Source: an uncultured Campylobacterales bacterium (GTDB lineage: Bacteria > Campylobacterota > Campylobacteria > Campylobacterales > Arcobacteraceae). From it: a DNA stretch of 64,000 nucleotides. Where the stretch lies: assembly GCA_947503785.1 (NCBI GenBank), contig CANNFB010000004.1, forward strand, positions 62,001-126,000, in the 5' to 3' direction. Below are positions 42,245 to 51,736 of the stretch, piece by piece (within the stretch, counting starts at the first letter, position 1; every line of letters starts with the position of its first letter). Made by a program: the position numbers and the translations under genes. The notes under the pieces are model-generated. The model saw only the letters and a list, made by a program, of their open reading frames with translations, ran no database searches and was not told where the DNA came from.

Positions 42245-44933
42245 AAATAAGCAAGTTGAAAATGTACAAGTTGTAGAAACAGAAATAGAAGATGTTGTAT
42301 ATAAGGCGAAAGAAGAAGATAAAAAAGCAGTCTCTTTTATCTGGATTTTACCTCTTTTAATTTTAGGCGTGTTAGCTTGGATTTCATATGAATCATATAT
42401 GAAAAAAGGTGTAAATATTACTGTAGTATTTAAAAGTGCAGAAGGCTTGAAAGAGGGTGCAACAACACTTGAATATAAAGGTTTACAACTAGGAAAAGTT
42501 ACAAAAATAAATATAAATGATGATTTGAAAAATGTAAAAGTTAATATTTTGGTAAAAAGTGATGCGGCTAAATATGTAGCAAGTGAGGGTTCTAAGTTTT
42601 GGATTAAAAGACCTACTATTTCACTTACTAAAGTATCAGGTTTAAGTACCTTAGTTGATGGTTTTAAAATAGAAATATCTCCACACTTTAAAACTGAAAA
42701 AGATTTTGAAAATGCAAAAGAAAAATATGATTTTATAGGACTTGATAGTAAGCCAGATGATGAGTTAATAAACAATGGATACTATGTATCCTTAATAGCA
42801 AATGACAAAGATAGTGTAGAAATTGGGACACCTATTTTTTATAATAAATACCAAATAGGTGAAATTGTAGCAAAAGAATTTAAGTTTGAAAAAGTATTTT
42901 TAAAAGCATATATTTATGATAAGTACAATTATCTTGTAAATAAAAGTTCAAAATTTATGCTAAATGAAGCTTTAAAAGTAAGCTATGGACCTAGTGGTTT
43001 AAATATAGAAATAGGCTCTTTATACTCTGCTCTTGTAGGTGGAGTTACTGTAATAACTTCTAAAAAAGATGATGAAAAAATTCAAAAAGATGAGGTATAT
43101 ACTTTATATGCAGGAAAAGATTCTTTAGAACAAAAAGAGTATATTCATATTAAGTTTTCAAATGTTGAAGGAATAGATGAAAATACTCCTATTATTTATA
43201 AAGGGCTAACTATTGGAAAGCTAACAAACTTAACTCTAAATGCACAGGAAATAACTTCTAAAGCATTTATATATAAAAAATATAGTTACTTACTAACTTC
43301 TAATACAGAGTTTTTTATTCAAACTGCACAGCTTAGTTTAGAAGGTGTTAAAAACTTAGGAAATATTATAAAAGGAAACTTTATATCTTTAGATTATAAG
43401 AAAGGTGAAGCTTCAAAAATATTTACTGTAAAGAATTTTAATGATAATACCTTTGATGAGAAAAAAGTTTTTGATTCATCTTTAGTTTATACATTAAAAA
43501 GCGATAATTTAAACTCTATTACAAAAAAATCAAAAATCTTTTTTAAAAATATTGAAATAGGAAGAGTTCTTGATTATTCACTAACAAAGGATTTTAAAAA
43601 AGTTAATATAAAAATACTTGTAAAAGAAGAGTATAAAAGACTTATTCATAATCATACTCTTTTTTACGATATGAGCTCAAAAATATTAGAGTTAAAAGAT
43701 TTTAATTTTGATATTAATTATCCTGGAATTAAACCACTTTTAAATGGTGCAATTGCAATAGCTGAATTAAGACGGGATAAAAAACAAAGCAAAAAAAGTT
43801 TTAAATTATATCAAAGCTATAAGGACATAGAAAAACTAAAAAGATTACACAATGATGGCTTTACAATAGATTCATATTTTAATAATGACTTTAAAATCAA
43901 AAAAGATATGGCGATTGTTTATAAAAATCAAGAAATAGGTTTTGTAAAAGCAATAAAGTTTAATAGTAAACAATCAAATGCAAAACTATTTATATATAAA
44001 GAGTATAAAAAATATCTAAATAAAACAAGTAGCTTTTATAAAAAAGGTGTCTTAGATATAAGTGCATCATTAAATGGAGTTTTATTTAATATGGATAATT
44101 TTACTTCATTAATTGAAGGCTCAATTGTCTTAGAAAATAACTCAAATATCTTATATGATAAATATCATATCTTCTCTTCACATGATGAAATGAAAGATTC
44201 ATCGAATAGTATTACAATAGTTTTTGATGATGTAGAAGGTGTACATGAACAGTTCTCACAGCTTACATATAAAGGTGTAAAAGTTGGAAAAGTAACTAAT
44301 GTATCTCTTAATTTACAACAAAAAGTTGTAGTAAAAGCACAGATATATAAAGATTATAATTCTTTTACAAAAGAAGGAACAATTTTTTATTTAAAGAAAC
44401 CAAAAATTTCACTACAAGAAGTATCCAATCTAGGCTCAAGTGTGATGGCTGTAAATATTGGAGTACTTAAAAGTAAAAAAACAAAATATCAAACAAGATT
44501 TAAAGGCTTTGATACTTTACCTTCAGTTGACAAATCATATCATGGAAAAATATTTAAAGTGTACTCAGATCATGCTTCAAGTGCAAAAGAAGATTCACCA
44601 ATTTACTATAAAAATGTACAAATAGGAAAGATAAATAAAGTTGATTTATCAAGTGATGCTACAACTGTTATTATGGATTGTTTAATATATGATAAATATA
44701 CAAAGTTTATTAGAACTAATTCTACATTTTATGATATTAGTGGTTTTAATATGAAGTTCTCTATTTTCTCAGGTTCAAAAGTAGAATCAAATACTTTTAC
44801 AAGTATTTTAAAAGGTGGATTAGTAGTAGTTACTCCTTATGAATATAACGAAAGAGCAAGTAGCAAAGATAAGTTTATGTTAATAGAAGAGTTAAGAGAG
44901 GATTGGGAAAGAATAAGTCCTAGTATAAAATAA
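42237..44933 (+). CDS. letB: LetB-like MCE-domain protein with seven repeats
   Basis: The 898-residue protein has an N-terminal membrane helix (about 32-50) and then seven tandem MCE repeats. Each is marked by a YKG/YKN/FKN-x3-G motif (for example LEYKGLQLGKV, IIYKGLTIGKL, LTYKGVKVGKV, IYYKNVQIGKI). E. coli PqiB has three and LetB (YebT) seven, so this is LetB-like: a long periplasmic lipid tunnel between the two membranes. The frame opens at a TTG (42216), but the ATG at 42237, which overlaps the LetA stop, fits better. It forms an operon with the split LetA genes. Confidence 0.88.
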   Translation: MTENKQVENVQVVETEIEDVVYKAKEEDKKAVSFIWILPLLILGVLAWISYESYMKKGVNITVVFKSAEGLKEGATTLEYKGLQLGKVTKININDDLKNVKVNILVKSDAAKYVASEGSKFWIKRPTISLTKVSGLSTLVDGFKIEISPHFKTEKDFENAKEKYDFIGLDSKPDDELINNGYYVSLIANDKDSVEIGTPIFYNKYQIGEIVAKEFKFEKVFLKAYIYDKYNYLVNKSSKFMLNEALKVSYGPSGLNIEIGSLYSALVGGVTVITSKKDDEKIQKDEVYTLYAGKDSLEQKEYIHIKFSNVEGIDENTPIIYKGLTIGKLTNLTLNAQEITSKAFIYKKYSYLLTSNTEFFIQTAQLSLEGVKNLGNIIKGNFISLDYKKGEASKIFTVKNFNDNTFDEKKVFDSSLVYTLKSDNLNSITKKSKIFFKNIEIGRVLDYSLTKDFKKVNIKILVKEEYKRLIHNHTLFYDMSSKILELKDFNFDINYPGIKPLLNGAIAIAELRRDKKQSKKSFKLYQSYKDIEKLKRLHNDGFTIDSYFNNDFKIKKDMAIVYKNQEIGFVKAIKFNSKQSNAKLFIYKEYKKYLNKTSSFYKKGVLDISASLNGVLFNMDNFTSLIEGSIVLENNSNILYDKYHIFSSHDEMKDSSNSITIVFDDVEGVHEQFSQLTYKGVKVGKVTNVSLNLQQKVVVKAQIYKDYNSFTKEGTIFYLKKPKISLQEVSNLGSSVMAVNIGVLKSKKTKYQTRFKGFDTLPSVDKSYHGKIFKVYSDHASSAKEDSPIYYKNVQIGKINKVDLSSDATTVIMDCLIYDKYTKFIRTNSTFYDISGFNMKFSIFSGSKVESNTFTSILKGGLVVVTPYEYNERASSKDKFMLIEELREDWERISPSIK

Positions 44934-44955
44934 GAAGATAGCTTCTTATTTTATA
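44924..44955. terminator. Bidirectional terminator between letB and ciaB
   Basis: A perfect 14-bp stem (44924-44937 with 44942-44955) and four-base loop span the ends of the two convergent genes. Confidence 0.85.
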
Positions 44956-46829
44956 TAGTTTTCTTTTTTATCAACAGTATCTAACTCTTGACCGATTTCT
45001 TGGTATCTTTTAAAGTAACTTTTTACGAATGAATTTATATTTTTATTTACAGGCATAAAATACTTACCTTCTTTTACTGCATATTTATTTAAAAACTCAC
45101 TTGCATCTTTTTTATCTAAATAGTGTTTTGCTAAAGCAGAATAAGTATTAATATACCATTTTTTTAAGTCTTCATATTTAGAAGCTGATAAATCAATATT
45201 TAGTTTTTCGTTTTCTTTATTCCAAGCTAAAATACCAGAATCAAATAAGCCATTTAAGTGAATAATTCCCTCACAATAATAAGGCTGAACTTCATCTACT
45301 TCCATCCATCCCATAAGTCCAATAGCTCGTTTAACCGTATCTATTAAAACTTGTTTTTCTAATTCTTTTTCATCATTTGACTCATCTAAAAAAAACGATA
45401 CTAATCCACCCGTTGTTGCTTTAAACTCTTCTATATTTTTAAAGTTTCCACTTTTATTCATTACTGATTCAGTTTCATCATCACACCATAAAATATGTCC
45501 ATATTCATGTCCAATAGTTGTAATATCATAAACTTTATGCCAAGCAGCAGTTTGATTAAATAAGAACTCTCTATCTTCAGTTAATAACTCTTGTCCAAAA
45601 ACTTCTTGGCTTAATTTTAAGAAAGGTTTTGCTCTTGAACTTTGTAGAATTTCATCAGAAAAAGCAAATATTTTCTTTCCCTCTTCTTTGGAAACTATTT
45701 CATCATTTGGTACAACTTGAGCTGAAAATAAACCGTTGAATTCTGCACCAAAAAATATTGCAGGTCTTCCTACATAAAGTTGAACCTTGTCAAGTGATTT
45801 TAAAGAGAAGTCATAAACTGCTTTATTTTCTTTTGCTTGATTTTGCATTTGATATATTTTGGCAAAAGCTGCTTTAATTTTATTTACTCTATTATCATCT
45901 TGTACAAATTCAGGATTTGTAAGTCTAATATCCCACTCTAGGGCAACTGCTTTTCTAAAGTGATCTTCATAATACTCTAAAGGATGTCCTATTTGAATTG
46001 GAGATTTTATTTTCATCCAAGCTCTATCAACATCTGCCCATCTTTCAACTAAAAGATGAGTTCTATCTTCACTAAAAGCTTTTATAAGTGTTTGAATATA
46101 TAAAATATAATTCCATTTTTCAGCATATACATCATCTTCAAGTTCAATTAAACTCTCTTCAAACTCTTCAAGTGCATCAATAACAGCAGTTGTTTGTGTT
46201 TTAAAAGCTTTTATATAAGCTTGCGAGTGATAGCCATCTTTTTCTTTCACAAGTGCAGAATATGATCTATCAGCAATCATACTATTATGACCTAAATCTA
46301 ATAACTTATTATCTTCAAGATATTTAAATACTTTTTCTTCATCACCTTCAAACTTTGCCATCAGCTCTTTATTTATGTCATTTATAATATGTGCAGTCCA
46401 TAAACTTTGCCATGATGACATTTTTAAACCCACATTATAAACACCTTCAAATATTGCTTGGTAAAAAGGAGTTAGAAGATTATTATGCTTTATATAATCA
46501 ACTGTTTTTTTATGCTTTTCATGCCAAAAATCTCTTACAAAACAATATGCATCTTCTTGTAGTTCAATTATCTCAGCTTCGCTTTTTTTCTGTTTTTTTA
46601 ATACTTGAACTAAAGAGTCATCTCTTAAGTTTACAAGTCTAGTAACAAGTGCAAATCTTAAGTCATCAGTCATTTTAAGTTCAAGAAATTTTGCAAACTC
46701 TTCTATGATTTCAAGTTTGTCAAATTCTTGGTTTTCTAAGTATGATATTAATTTATTTATATGTGATTTTTGAGAGTTTAAAAATTCATAAACTTCCGCT
46801 AAATTTTCTAAAAATTTGTTTTTATCCAA
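44946..46829 (-). CDS. ciaB: CiaB-family protein with HExxH metallopeptidase-like motif
   Basis: The 627-residue protein matches Campylobacter/Arcobacter CiaB in length and overall layout. CiaB of C. jejuni is reported to be secreted and needed for host-cell invasion; the gene is also widespread in free-living Arcobacter. The C-terminal half contains IGHEYGHILW (about residues 441-450) and, 30 residues on, EEFKATTGGL. HExxH followed by Glu in an E-x-x-K-A-x-x-G helix is the arrangement of gluzincin-type zinc peptidases. No signal peptide is seen. It is a single gene on the minus strand. Peptidase activity is inferred only. Confidence 0.85.
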   Translation of the reverse strand: MDKNKFLENLAEVYEFLNSQKSHINKLISYLENQEFDKLEIIEEFAKFLELKMTDDLRFALVTRLVNLRDDSLVQVLKKQKKSEAEIIELQEDAYCFVRDFWHEKHKKTVDYIKHNNLLTPFYQAIFEGVYNVGLKMSSWQSLWTAHIINDINKELMAKFEGDEEKVFKYLEDNKLLDLGHNSMIADRSYSALVKEKDGYHSQAYIKAFKTQTTAVIDALEEFEESLIELEDDVYAEKWNYILYIQTLIKAFSEDRTHLLVERWADVDRAWMKIKSPIQIGHPLEYYEDHFRKAVALEWDIRLTNPEFVQDDNRVNKIKAAFAKIYQMQNQAKENKAVYDFSLKSLDKVQLYVGRPAIFFGAEFNGLFSAQVVPNDEIVSKEEGKKIFAFSDEILQSSRAKPFLKLSQEVFGQELLTEDREFLFNQTAAWHKVYDITTIGHEYGHILWCDDETESVMNKSGNFKNIEEFKATTGGLVSFFLDESNDEKELEKQVLIDTVKRAIGLMGWMEVDEVQPYYCEGIIHLNGLFDSGILAWNKENEKLNIDLSASKYEDLKKWYINTYSALAKHYLDKKDASEFLNKYAVKEGKYFMPVNKNINSFVKSYFKRYQEIGQELDTVDKKENYIK

Positions 46830-46900
46830 AGTTTTATCCTTATTTTTATATTAGCGTTAGTTTATCTCATTTTTTCTTTTTAATAAATAAGCAATAAAGA

Positions 46901-48451
46901 TTATTGCTTATTTAATTCTTGATTTAGACCTTTATATAACGAGTAACACATTATTAATAGAATTACAGTAAAAGGTAAGGCTGTTGTAATCGAACCAGCT
47001 TGAAGAGCATCTAAAGCTTGACTACCACCTACATATAATAATGCAATAGCAACAAGTCCTTCTAAAATAGCCCAAAACGATCTTTGAACAACTGGAGCAT
47101 CAACTTTCCCACCTGATGTTATACTATCAATTACAAGTGATCCTGAATCTGATGATGTAACAAAGAATACAATTACTAAGAATATTGCAATAGATGAAGT
47201 TATAGTTGAAAATGGTAAGTTTTCTAACATTTGGAACATTGCAAGTGATTTATCAGTAATACCATTTGCTAATGCACCAACATTTCCAATAACTTGATCA
47301 AGTGCAGTAAGTCCAAATGTACTCATCCAAATTGCAGTTACAATAGTAGGAATTAATAAAACAGCTATTAAAAACTCTCTTACTGTTCTACCTCTTGAAA
47401 TTCTAGCAATAAACATTCCAACAAAAGGAGACCAAGCAATCCACCAAGCCCAATAAAATACAGTCCAACCATGGAACCAATCACTATCTTCTCTATCAAT
47501 AAATCCACTCAAGTCAATAATATTAGAAGCATAGTTACTTAAAGTTGTACCAACTCCTGTAATAATATTAAGAGTAGGTCCAACTATAATAATAAATAAA
47601 ACTAAGAATAAAGCTATTAAAATATTAAATTTACTTAATATTTTAACTCCACCATCTAGTCCTCTAATTACTGAAACTAAAGCAAAAGCTGTAATTGCTG
47701 CAATTATAATAATTTGTGTATTAACGCCATTATCTATTCCAAATAAGAATTTAAGTCCTGAAGAAACTTGTTGTGCTCCAAGACCTAGTGAAGTAGCAAG
47801 TCCAAAAATTGTAGCAAATACTGCAAGTAAATCAATTAAATGTCCAGGCCATCCCCAAACTCTTTCTTTTAAAATTGGATAAAAAGCAGATCTCATTGTA
47901 AGAGGAAGTTTTTTACTATAAGCAAAAAACGATAAAGATAAACCAACAACAGCATATATAGCCCATGGATGTAATCCCCAGTGAAACATTGTTGCACCCA
48001 TTGCTAATTCTTTAGCTTCTGGTGTTAACTTTGCTACATTTAAAGGTGTATGCCACCATGATGTATAATAAGCAACTGGTTCTGCAACTGACCAATACAT
48101 TAGACCAATACCCATACCAGCAGCAAAAAGCATAGAGAACCATTCAAAATTTGAATAATCAGGTTTTGCGTCATTTCCCCCAATTCTTATTTTCCCAACA
48201 GGAAGTACAATAAGAAGTAAACAGAATATTACAAAGAAGTTTCCTGATAACATAAATAACCAATCGAAGTTATTTATAGCCCACCACTTTGCACCATCAA
48301 GTACTTTTTTTGCTTCATCCGGAGATGCTAATGTTCCAATTACGAATATTAGTATTAATATTGCACTAATTGCAAAAACTGGATTGTGTATATCTAGACC
48401 AAACTTTTGTAAATTATCTTGGCCTATCTCGTATTTTTTATTTTCTTTCAC
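46901..48451 (-). CDS. BCCT family (betaine/carnitine/choline) transporter
   Basis: The 516-residue inner-membrane protein has twelve helices and the family core GMGIGLMYWSVAEPVAYY and WTVFYWAWWIAWSPFVGMFIARISRG, with the Trp box that binds quaternary amines. It should import glycine betaine, choline or a related osmolyte with sodium or protons. Cytoplasmic tails are short, so strong osmosensing like BetP is unlikely. The 274-base spacer upstream holds its promoter and that of the divergent MerR gene. Confidence 0.92.
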   Translation of the reverse strand: MKENKKYEIGQDNLQKFGLDIHNPVFAISAILILIFVIGTLASPDEAKKVLDGAKWWAINNFDWLFMLSGNFFVIFCLLLIVLPVGKIRIGGNDAKPDYSNFEWFSMLFAAGMGIGLMYWSVAEPVAYYTSWWHTPLNVAKLTPEAKELAMGATMFHWGLHPWAIYAVVGLSLSFFAYSKKLPLTMRSAFYPILKERVWGWPGHLIDLLAVFATIFGLATSLGLGAQQVSSGLKFLFGIDNGVNTQIIIIAAITAFALVSVIRGLDGGVKILSKFNILIALFLVLFIIIVGPTLNIITGVGTTLSNYASNIIDLSGFIDREDSDWFHGWTVFYWAWWIAWSPFVGMFIARISRGRTVREFLIAVLLIPTIVTAIWMSTFGLTALDQVIGNVGALANGITDKSLAMFQMLENLPFSTITSSIAIFLVIVFFVTSSDSGSLVIDSITSGGKVDAPVVQRSFWAILEGLVAIALLYVGGSQALDALQAGSITTALPFTVILLIMCYSLYKGLNQELNKQ

Positions 48452-48725
48452 ATTATTCCTTGTTATATTTATGTTAAAAATATTAACTAATTATTTAACT
48501 AGGATAGTATAAATATACTTAATTTATAAATAAATTAGTTTTATTTTTACATAATTGATGTAAAATATATACATATATTATGTAAAATAATATTAGCTTT
48601 TAATGTAAAAAAATACATATTTTACTTTCTTATAATACAATACTAAAATTATATATTTTAAAACTAAATTGTATGAAAGTTTTTTCTAAATATAATAGCA
48701 TCAGAATAATATAAAAGGAAACAAA

Positions 48726-49064
48726 TTGGCTTTATTAGATAACAATAAAGACGTAATACCATTAAGTAGTATTTCAGAGCTTTTAAGTGCAAAGGTTAGA
48801 ACATTAAAAATGTATGAAGAAAAAGGACTTTTACCTCTAAAAAAAGAAGTAAAAAAACTTTATTCAATAAATGATATTCAAATAATCTCATTTGTACATT
48901 ATCTAGCAAGTGTAAAAAAAATAAATGTAAATGGAATTAAATATATCATTGCTATGTTAGATAATAATATGGATGAAAAAAATAGAGCAGATTTCTTAGA
49001 ATTAGTAGAACAGAAACTAGAAAAACTTTCTGGTAAAGAAGTTGTTGACGTTGAGTCAATGTAA
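48726..49064 (+). CDS. MerR-family transcriptional regulator (small)
   Basis: The 112-residue protein starts at a TTG with AAAGGAAAC ahead. Its first 75 residues are a MerR-type winged helix-turn-helix with KVRTLKMYEEKGLL and a YSINDIQIISFVHYL second part. The C-terminal part is short, as in HspR-like repressors, with no metal- or drug-binding domain. It lies divergent from the BCCT gene and 0.6 kb before htpG. Its target is not evident; both neighbours are candidates. Confidence 0.8.
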   Translation: MALLDNNKDVIPLSSISELLSAKVRTLKMYEEKGLLPLKKEVKKLYSINDIQIISFVHYLASVKKINVNGIKYIIAMLDNNMDEKNRADFLELVEQKLEKLSGKEVVDVESM

Positions 49065-49092
49065 AAAGATAGATTAATTAAATCTATCTTTT
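49064..49092. terminator. Bidirectional terminator between merR and doxX
   Basis: A perfect 12-bp stem (49064-49075 with 49081-49092) and five-base loop lie between the convergent genes. Confidence 0.8.
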
Positions 49093-49451
49093 AAATAATA
49101 CGAAATAGAAAGTACGCTCAACATAACTAATGGAATAATTATTTTTATAACTGCATCATTTACACTAAAATGAGAAAAAGAAGCAAAAATAAAATCTACT
49201 GCAAACCCAGCATAAACTACATTTTTTAATCCATCAAATCTTTTTGGTAAAAATAAGCCAACAGCTCCTAATATTTTAAATACACCCAATAATGTGAAAA
49301 AGTATAATGGATATCCTAATAACAATGCGGTATCAATCACATTCTGAGGTTGAACAATATCAACTACTCCTCCTACAATTCCTACAAATATTGCAAGAAA
49401 TCCGGTAGTTAAAAAATAGAATGTTTTTTTATTAAATAGTTTTTTTATCAT
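49074..49451 (-). CDS. DoxX-like small membrane protein
   Basis: The 125-residue protein has four membrane helices (about 11-28, 43-64, 74-91 and 98-116) and the DoxX-like pattern FKILGAVGLFLP after helix two. DoxX-family proteins are linked to quinone or redox functions in other organisms, but many have no known job. It is a single gene, convergent with merR and divergent from htpG. Confidence 0.75.
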   Translation of the reverse strand: MIKKLFNKKTFYFLTTGFLAIFVGIVGGVVDIVQPQNVIDTALLLGYPLYFFTLLGVFKILGAVGLFLPKRFDGLKNVVYAGFAVDFIFASFSHFSVNDAVIKIIIPLVMLSVLSISYYLKDRFN

Positions 49452-49543
49452 GTTAAATCCTTAATTTATAAGTGAAGTATAATACTTTTTTGTTTACTTA
49501 CTGTGTACCTTTTATTTTTTTTAAAGCTTTTAAAGTATAAAAT

Positions 49544-49572
49544 TAGCACTTGAAGTACAAAAGTGCTAGTTT
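49544..49572. other. Perfect hairpin with A and T tracts between divergent genes
   Basis: An eight-base perfect stem (49544-49551 with 49561-49568), extended by A and T runs with one mismatch, around a nine-base loop. It looks like a terminator but lies between the divergent doxX and htpG genes, where no annotated transcript should end. Confidence 0.5.
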
Positions 49573-49650
49573 TTATCTAAACTTTAGCTTCCTTTTATAA
49601 AGTTGTGATAAAATTACGATAAATTATATTAAAAAATACAGGAGATTTTT

Positions 49651-51564
49651 ATGGCAAAACATCAATTTCAAACAGAAGTAGGTCAACTTTTACAGTTAAT
49701 GACTCACTCATTATATTCAAACAAAGAAATTTTTATTAGAGAATTAGTATCAAATGCAAGTGATGCAATTGATAAATTAAATTACTTAAGATTAACAGAC
49801 GATAAAATCAAAGCTGCATTACCAGAAGATTGGACAGGAAAAGTAGATATTACTTTTGATGTTGCAGACAAATCATTAACTATTATTGATAATGGTGTTG
49901 GTATGAATGAAGAAGATTTAATCGCTTCAATTGGTACAATTGCAAAATCAGGAACTAAATCATTTGTTGAAGCAATGACTGGTGATGCTAAAAAAGATTC
50001 TAACTTAATCGGACAATTTGGTGTTGGTTTTTATTCAGTATTTATGGTTGCGTCTCACGTTGATGTTATTTCAAAAAAAGCTGGTGAAGATACTGGATAT
50101 AAATGGTCAAGTGATGGAACAGGTGAGTTTGATTTAGGACCTTGTACTAAAGAAAGCTCAGGAACTGTTATTTACATCAAATTAAAAGATGAAGAGGCAG
50201 AAGAATTTGCTACAAAAGAGCGAATTAAAAATATTGTTGGAAAATACTCTAACCATATTGCTTACCCAATTTATCTTTCTTACAAAGAAGAAGTTACTGA
50301 AACTTTAAGTGAAGAAGATGAAAAGTCAGGAAAAGAAGCTAAGAAAACTATCGAAGATAGAAATGAAAAAATCAATGAGGCAACAGCTTTATGGATGCAA
50401 CCAAAAGGTAAGTTAAAAGCTGATGAGTATAATGATTTTTATAAATCAATTTCTCACGATTCACAAGACCCAATGGCGGTAATTCATACAAAAGCTGAAG
50501 GTGTAAATGAATATACAACTTTATTCTATATTCCTGCAACTGCTCCTATGGATATGTACAGAGCTGATTACCAACCAGGTGTTAAGCTTTACGTTAAAAG
50601 AGTATTTATTACAGATTCTGAAAAAGAATTATTACCAACGTACCTTAGATTTGTAAGAGGTATTATTGATTCTGAAGATTTACCATTAAACGTTTCAAGA
50701 GAAATCTTACAAGAAAACAGAGTTATGGCAAATATCAAACAAGCTTCTGTTAAAAAAGTTTTAAATGAAATCAAAAAAATGTCAAAAGATGAAGAAAAAT
50801 ATTCTGCATTTGTTGAACAATATAATAGAGCCTTAAAAGAAGGTGCTTACCAAGATTATACTAATAAAGATGCATTATTAGAATTAATTAGATTCAAATC
50901 ATCTAAAGCTGAAGCTGGAAAGATGACTTCATTAGCTGCTTATAAAGAAGCTGCTGATACAGAACAAAAAGCTATTTACTACATCGTTGGTGAAAATGAA
51001 AATGTTCTTAAAAATTCTCCATTATTAGAAGCATACAAGAAAAATGATATCGAAGTTCTTATCTTAGATGATAAAGAAATTGATGAGATTATTACTCCTA
51101 TGTATGGGGCTTACCAAGAGTGGGAATTTAAAGATATTACATCTGCGGAAGCTCCAAAAGTTGAACAAAGTGAAGAAGACAAAAAAGAAGTTGAAGCTAA
51201 ATTTGAAGACATTACTAAAAAAATAAAAGAAATTTTAGGTGATGCTGTATCTGATGTAAGAGTTACAAACAGATTAAGCGAATCTCCATCTTGTGTTGTT
51301 AAAGACGCTGGTGATGCACAAATGGCTCAAATGGCACAAATGATGAAAGCAATGGGACAAGCAATGCCAGACACTGCACCTATCTTAGAAATCAATCCAG
51401 ACCATGAAATCGTAACTAAATTAAACGGTTTAGATAATGATTCATTAGTATCAGATGTTTCATGGGTATTATTAGATCAAGCAAAATTATCTGAAGGTAT
51501 GGAAATTACTGATGCAGTGGCGTTTGCACAAAGATTAAATAGAATTACTGCAAAAGCTTTATAA
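49651..51564 (+). CDS. htpG: Molecular chaperone HtpG (Hsp90)
   Basis: The 637-residue protein is bacterial Hsp90 with an N-terminal GHKL ATPase domain (SNASDAIDKL, DNGVGM, GQFGVGFYSVFM), the middle domain with RGIIDSEDLPLNVSREILQ and the C-terminal dimerisation domain. It refolds client proteins with ATP in the cytoplasm. GGAG lies eight bases before the ATG. A strong hairpin follows. Just behind it, at 51696-51736, the last codons of htpG appear again in decayed form. Confidence 0.95.
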   Translation: MAKHQFQTEVGQLLQLMTHSLYSNKEIFIRELVSNASDAIDKLNYLRLTDDKIKAALPEDWTGKVDITFDVADKSLTIIDNGVGMNEEDLIASIGTIAKSGTKSFVEAMTGDAKKDSNLIGQFGVGFYSVFMVASHVDVISKKAGEDTGYKWSSDGTGEFDLGPCTKESSGTVIYIKLKDEEAEEFATKERIKNIVGKYSNHIAYPIYLSYKEEVTETLSEEDEKSGKEAKKTIEDRNEKINEATALWMQPKGKLKADEYNDFYKSISHDSQDPMAVIHTKAEGVNEYTTLFYIPATAPMDMYRADYQPGVKLYVKRVFITDSEKELLPTYLRFVRGIIDSEDLPLNVSREILQENRVMANIKQASVKKVLNEIKKMSKDEEKYSAFVEQYNRALKEGAYQDYTNKDALLELIRFKSSKAEAGKMTSLAAYKEAADTEQKAIYYIVGENENVLKNSPLLEAYKKNDIEVLILDDKEIDEIITPMYGAYQEWEFKDITSAEAPKVEQSEEDKKEVEAKFEDITKKIKEILGDAVSDVRVTNRLSESPSCVVKDAGDAQMAQMAQMMKAMGQAMPDTAPILEINPDHEIVTKLNGLDNDSLVSDVSWVLLDQAKLSEGMEITDAVAFAQRLNRITAKAL

Positions 51565-51573
51565 AAATAAATT

Positions 51574-51613
51574 AACTATTTGCACGCATCTTCGGCGTTG
51601 CAAATAGTTTTAT
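51574..51613 (+). terminator. Terminator after htpG
   Basis: An 11-bp stem (51574-51584 with 51599-51609), extended by CGC/GCG inside, followed by T residues. Confidence 0.8.
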
Positions 51614-51638
51614 TAAATACTTTGAAAAAAGCGATAAT

Positions 51639-51692
51639 GTATGCTTATGATATTGTTACATAAAAGGAAACCAATCCTCCTAACTTCCCATA
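51639..51692 (+). pseudogene. Decayed 5' fragment of the 53710 gene
   Basis: From the ATG at 51639 the sequence matches the start of the gene at 53710: 13 identical bases (TTATGATATTGTT), then after a one-base deletion 17 identical bases (ATAAAAGGAAACCAATC). The reading frame shifts there and then hits a stop. The protein reads MYAYDIV then IKGNQSS, against MYDYDIVFIKGNQSS in the intact gene. Confidence 0.65.
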
Positions 51693-51695
51693 TCG

Positions 51696-51736
51696 CAAAG
51701 ATTAAATAGAATCGTTGTAAAAAACTTATTTCTGCG
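51696..51736 (+). repeat. Decayed copy of the htpG 3' end
   Basis: The 17 bases 51696-51712 are identical to 51529-51545 inside htpG. Translated in the same frame they give QRLNRIVVKNL, compared with QRLNRITAKAL at the true HtpG C-terminus. No stop follows at the expected place. Confidence 0.6.

Noticed and set aside
42191-42775. 194-codon ORF on the minus strand inside the MCE gene
   Set aside because: It lies wholly within a well-supported operon, has Ser/Phe-rich shadow composition and no ribosome site.
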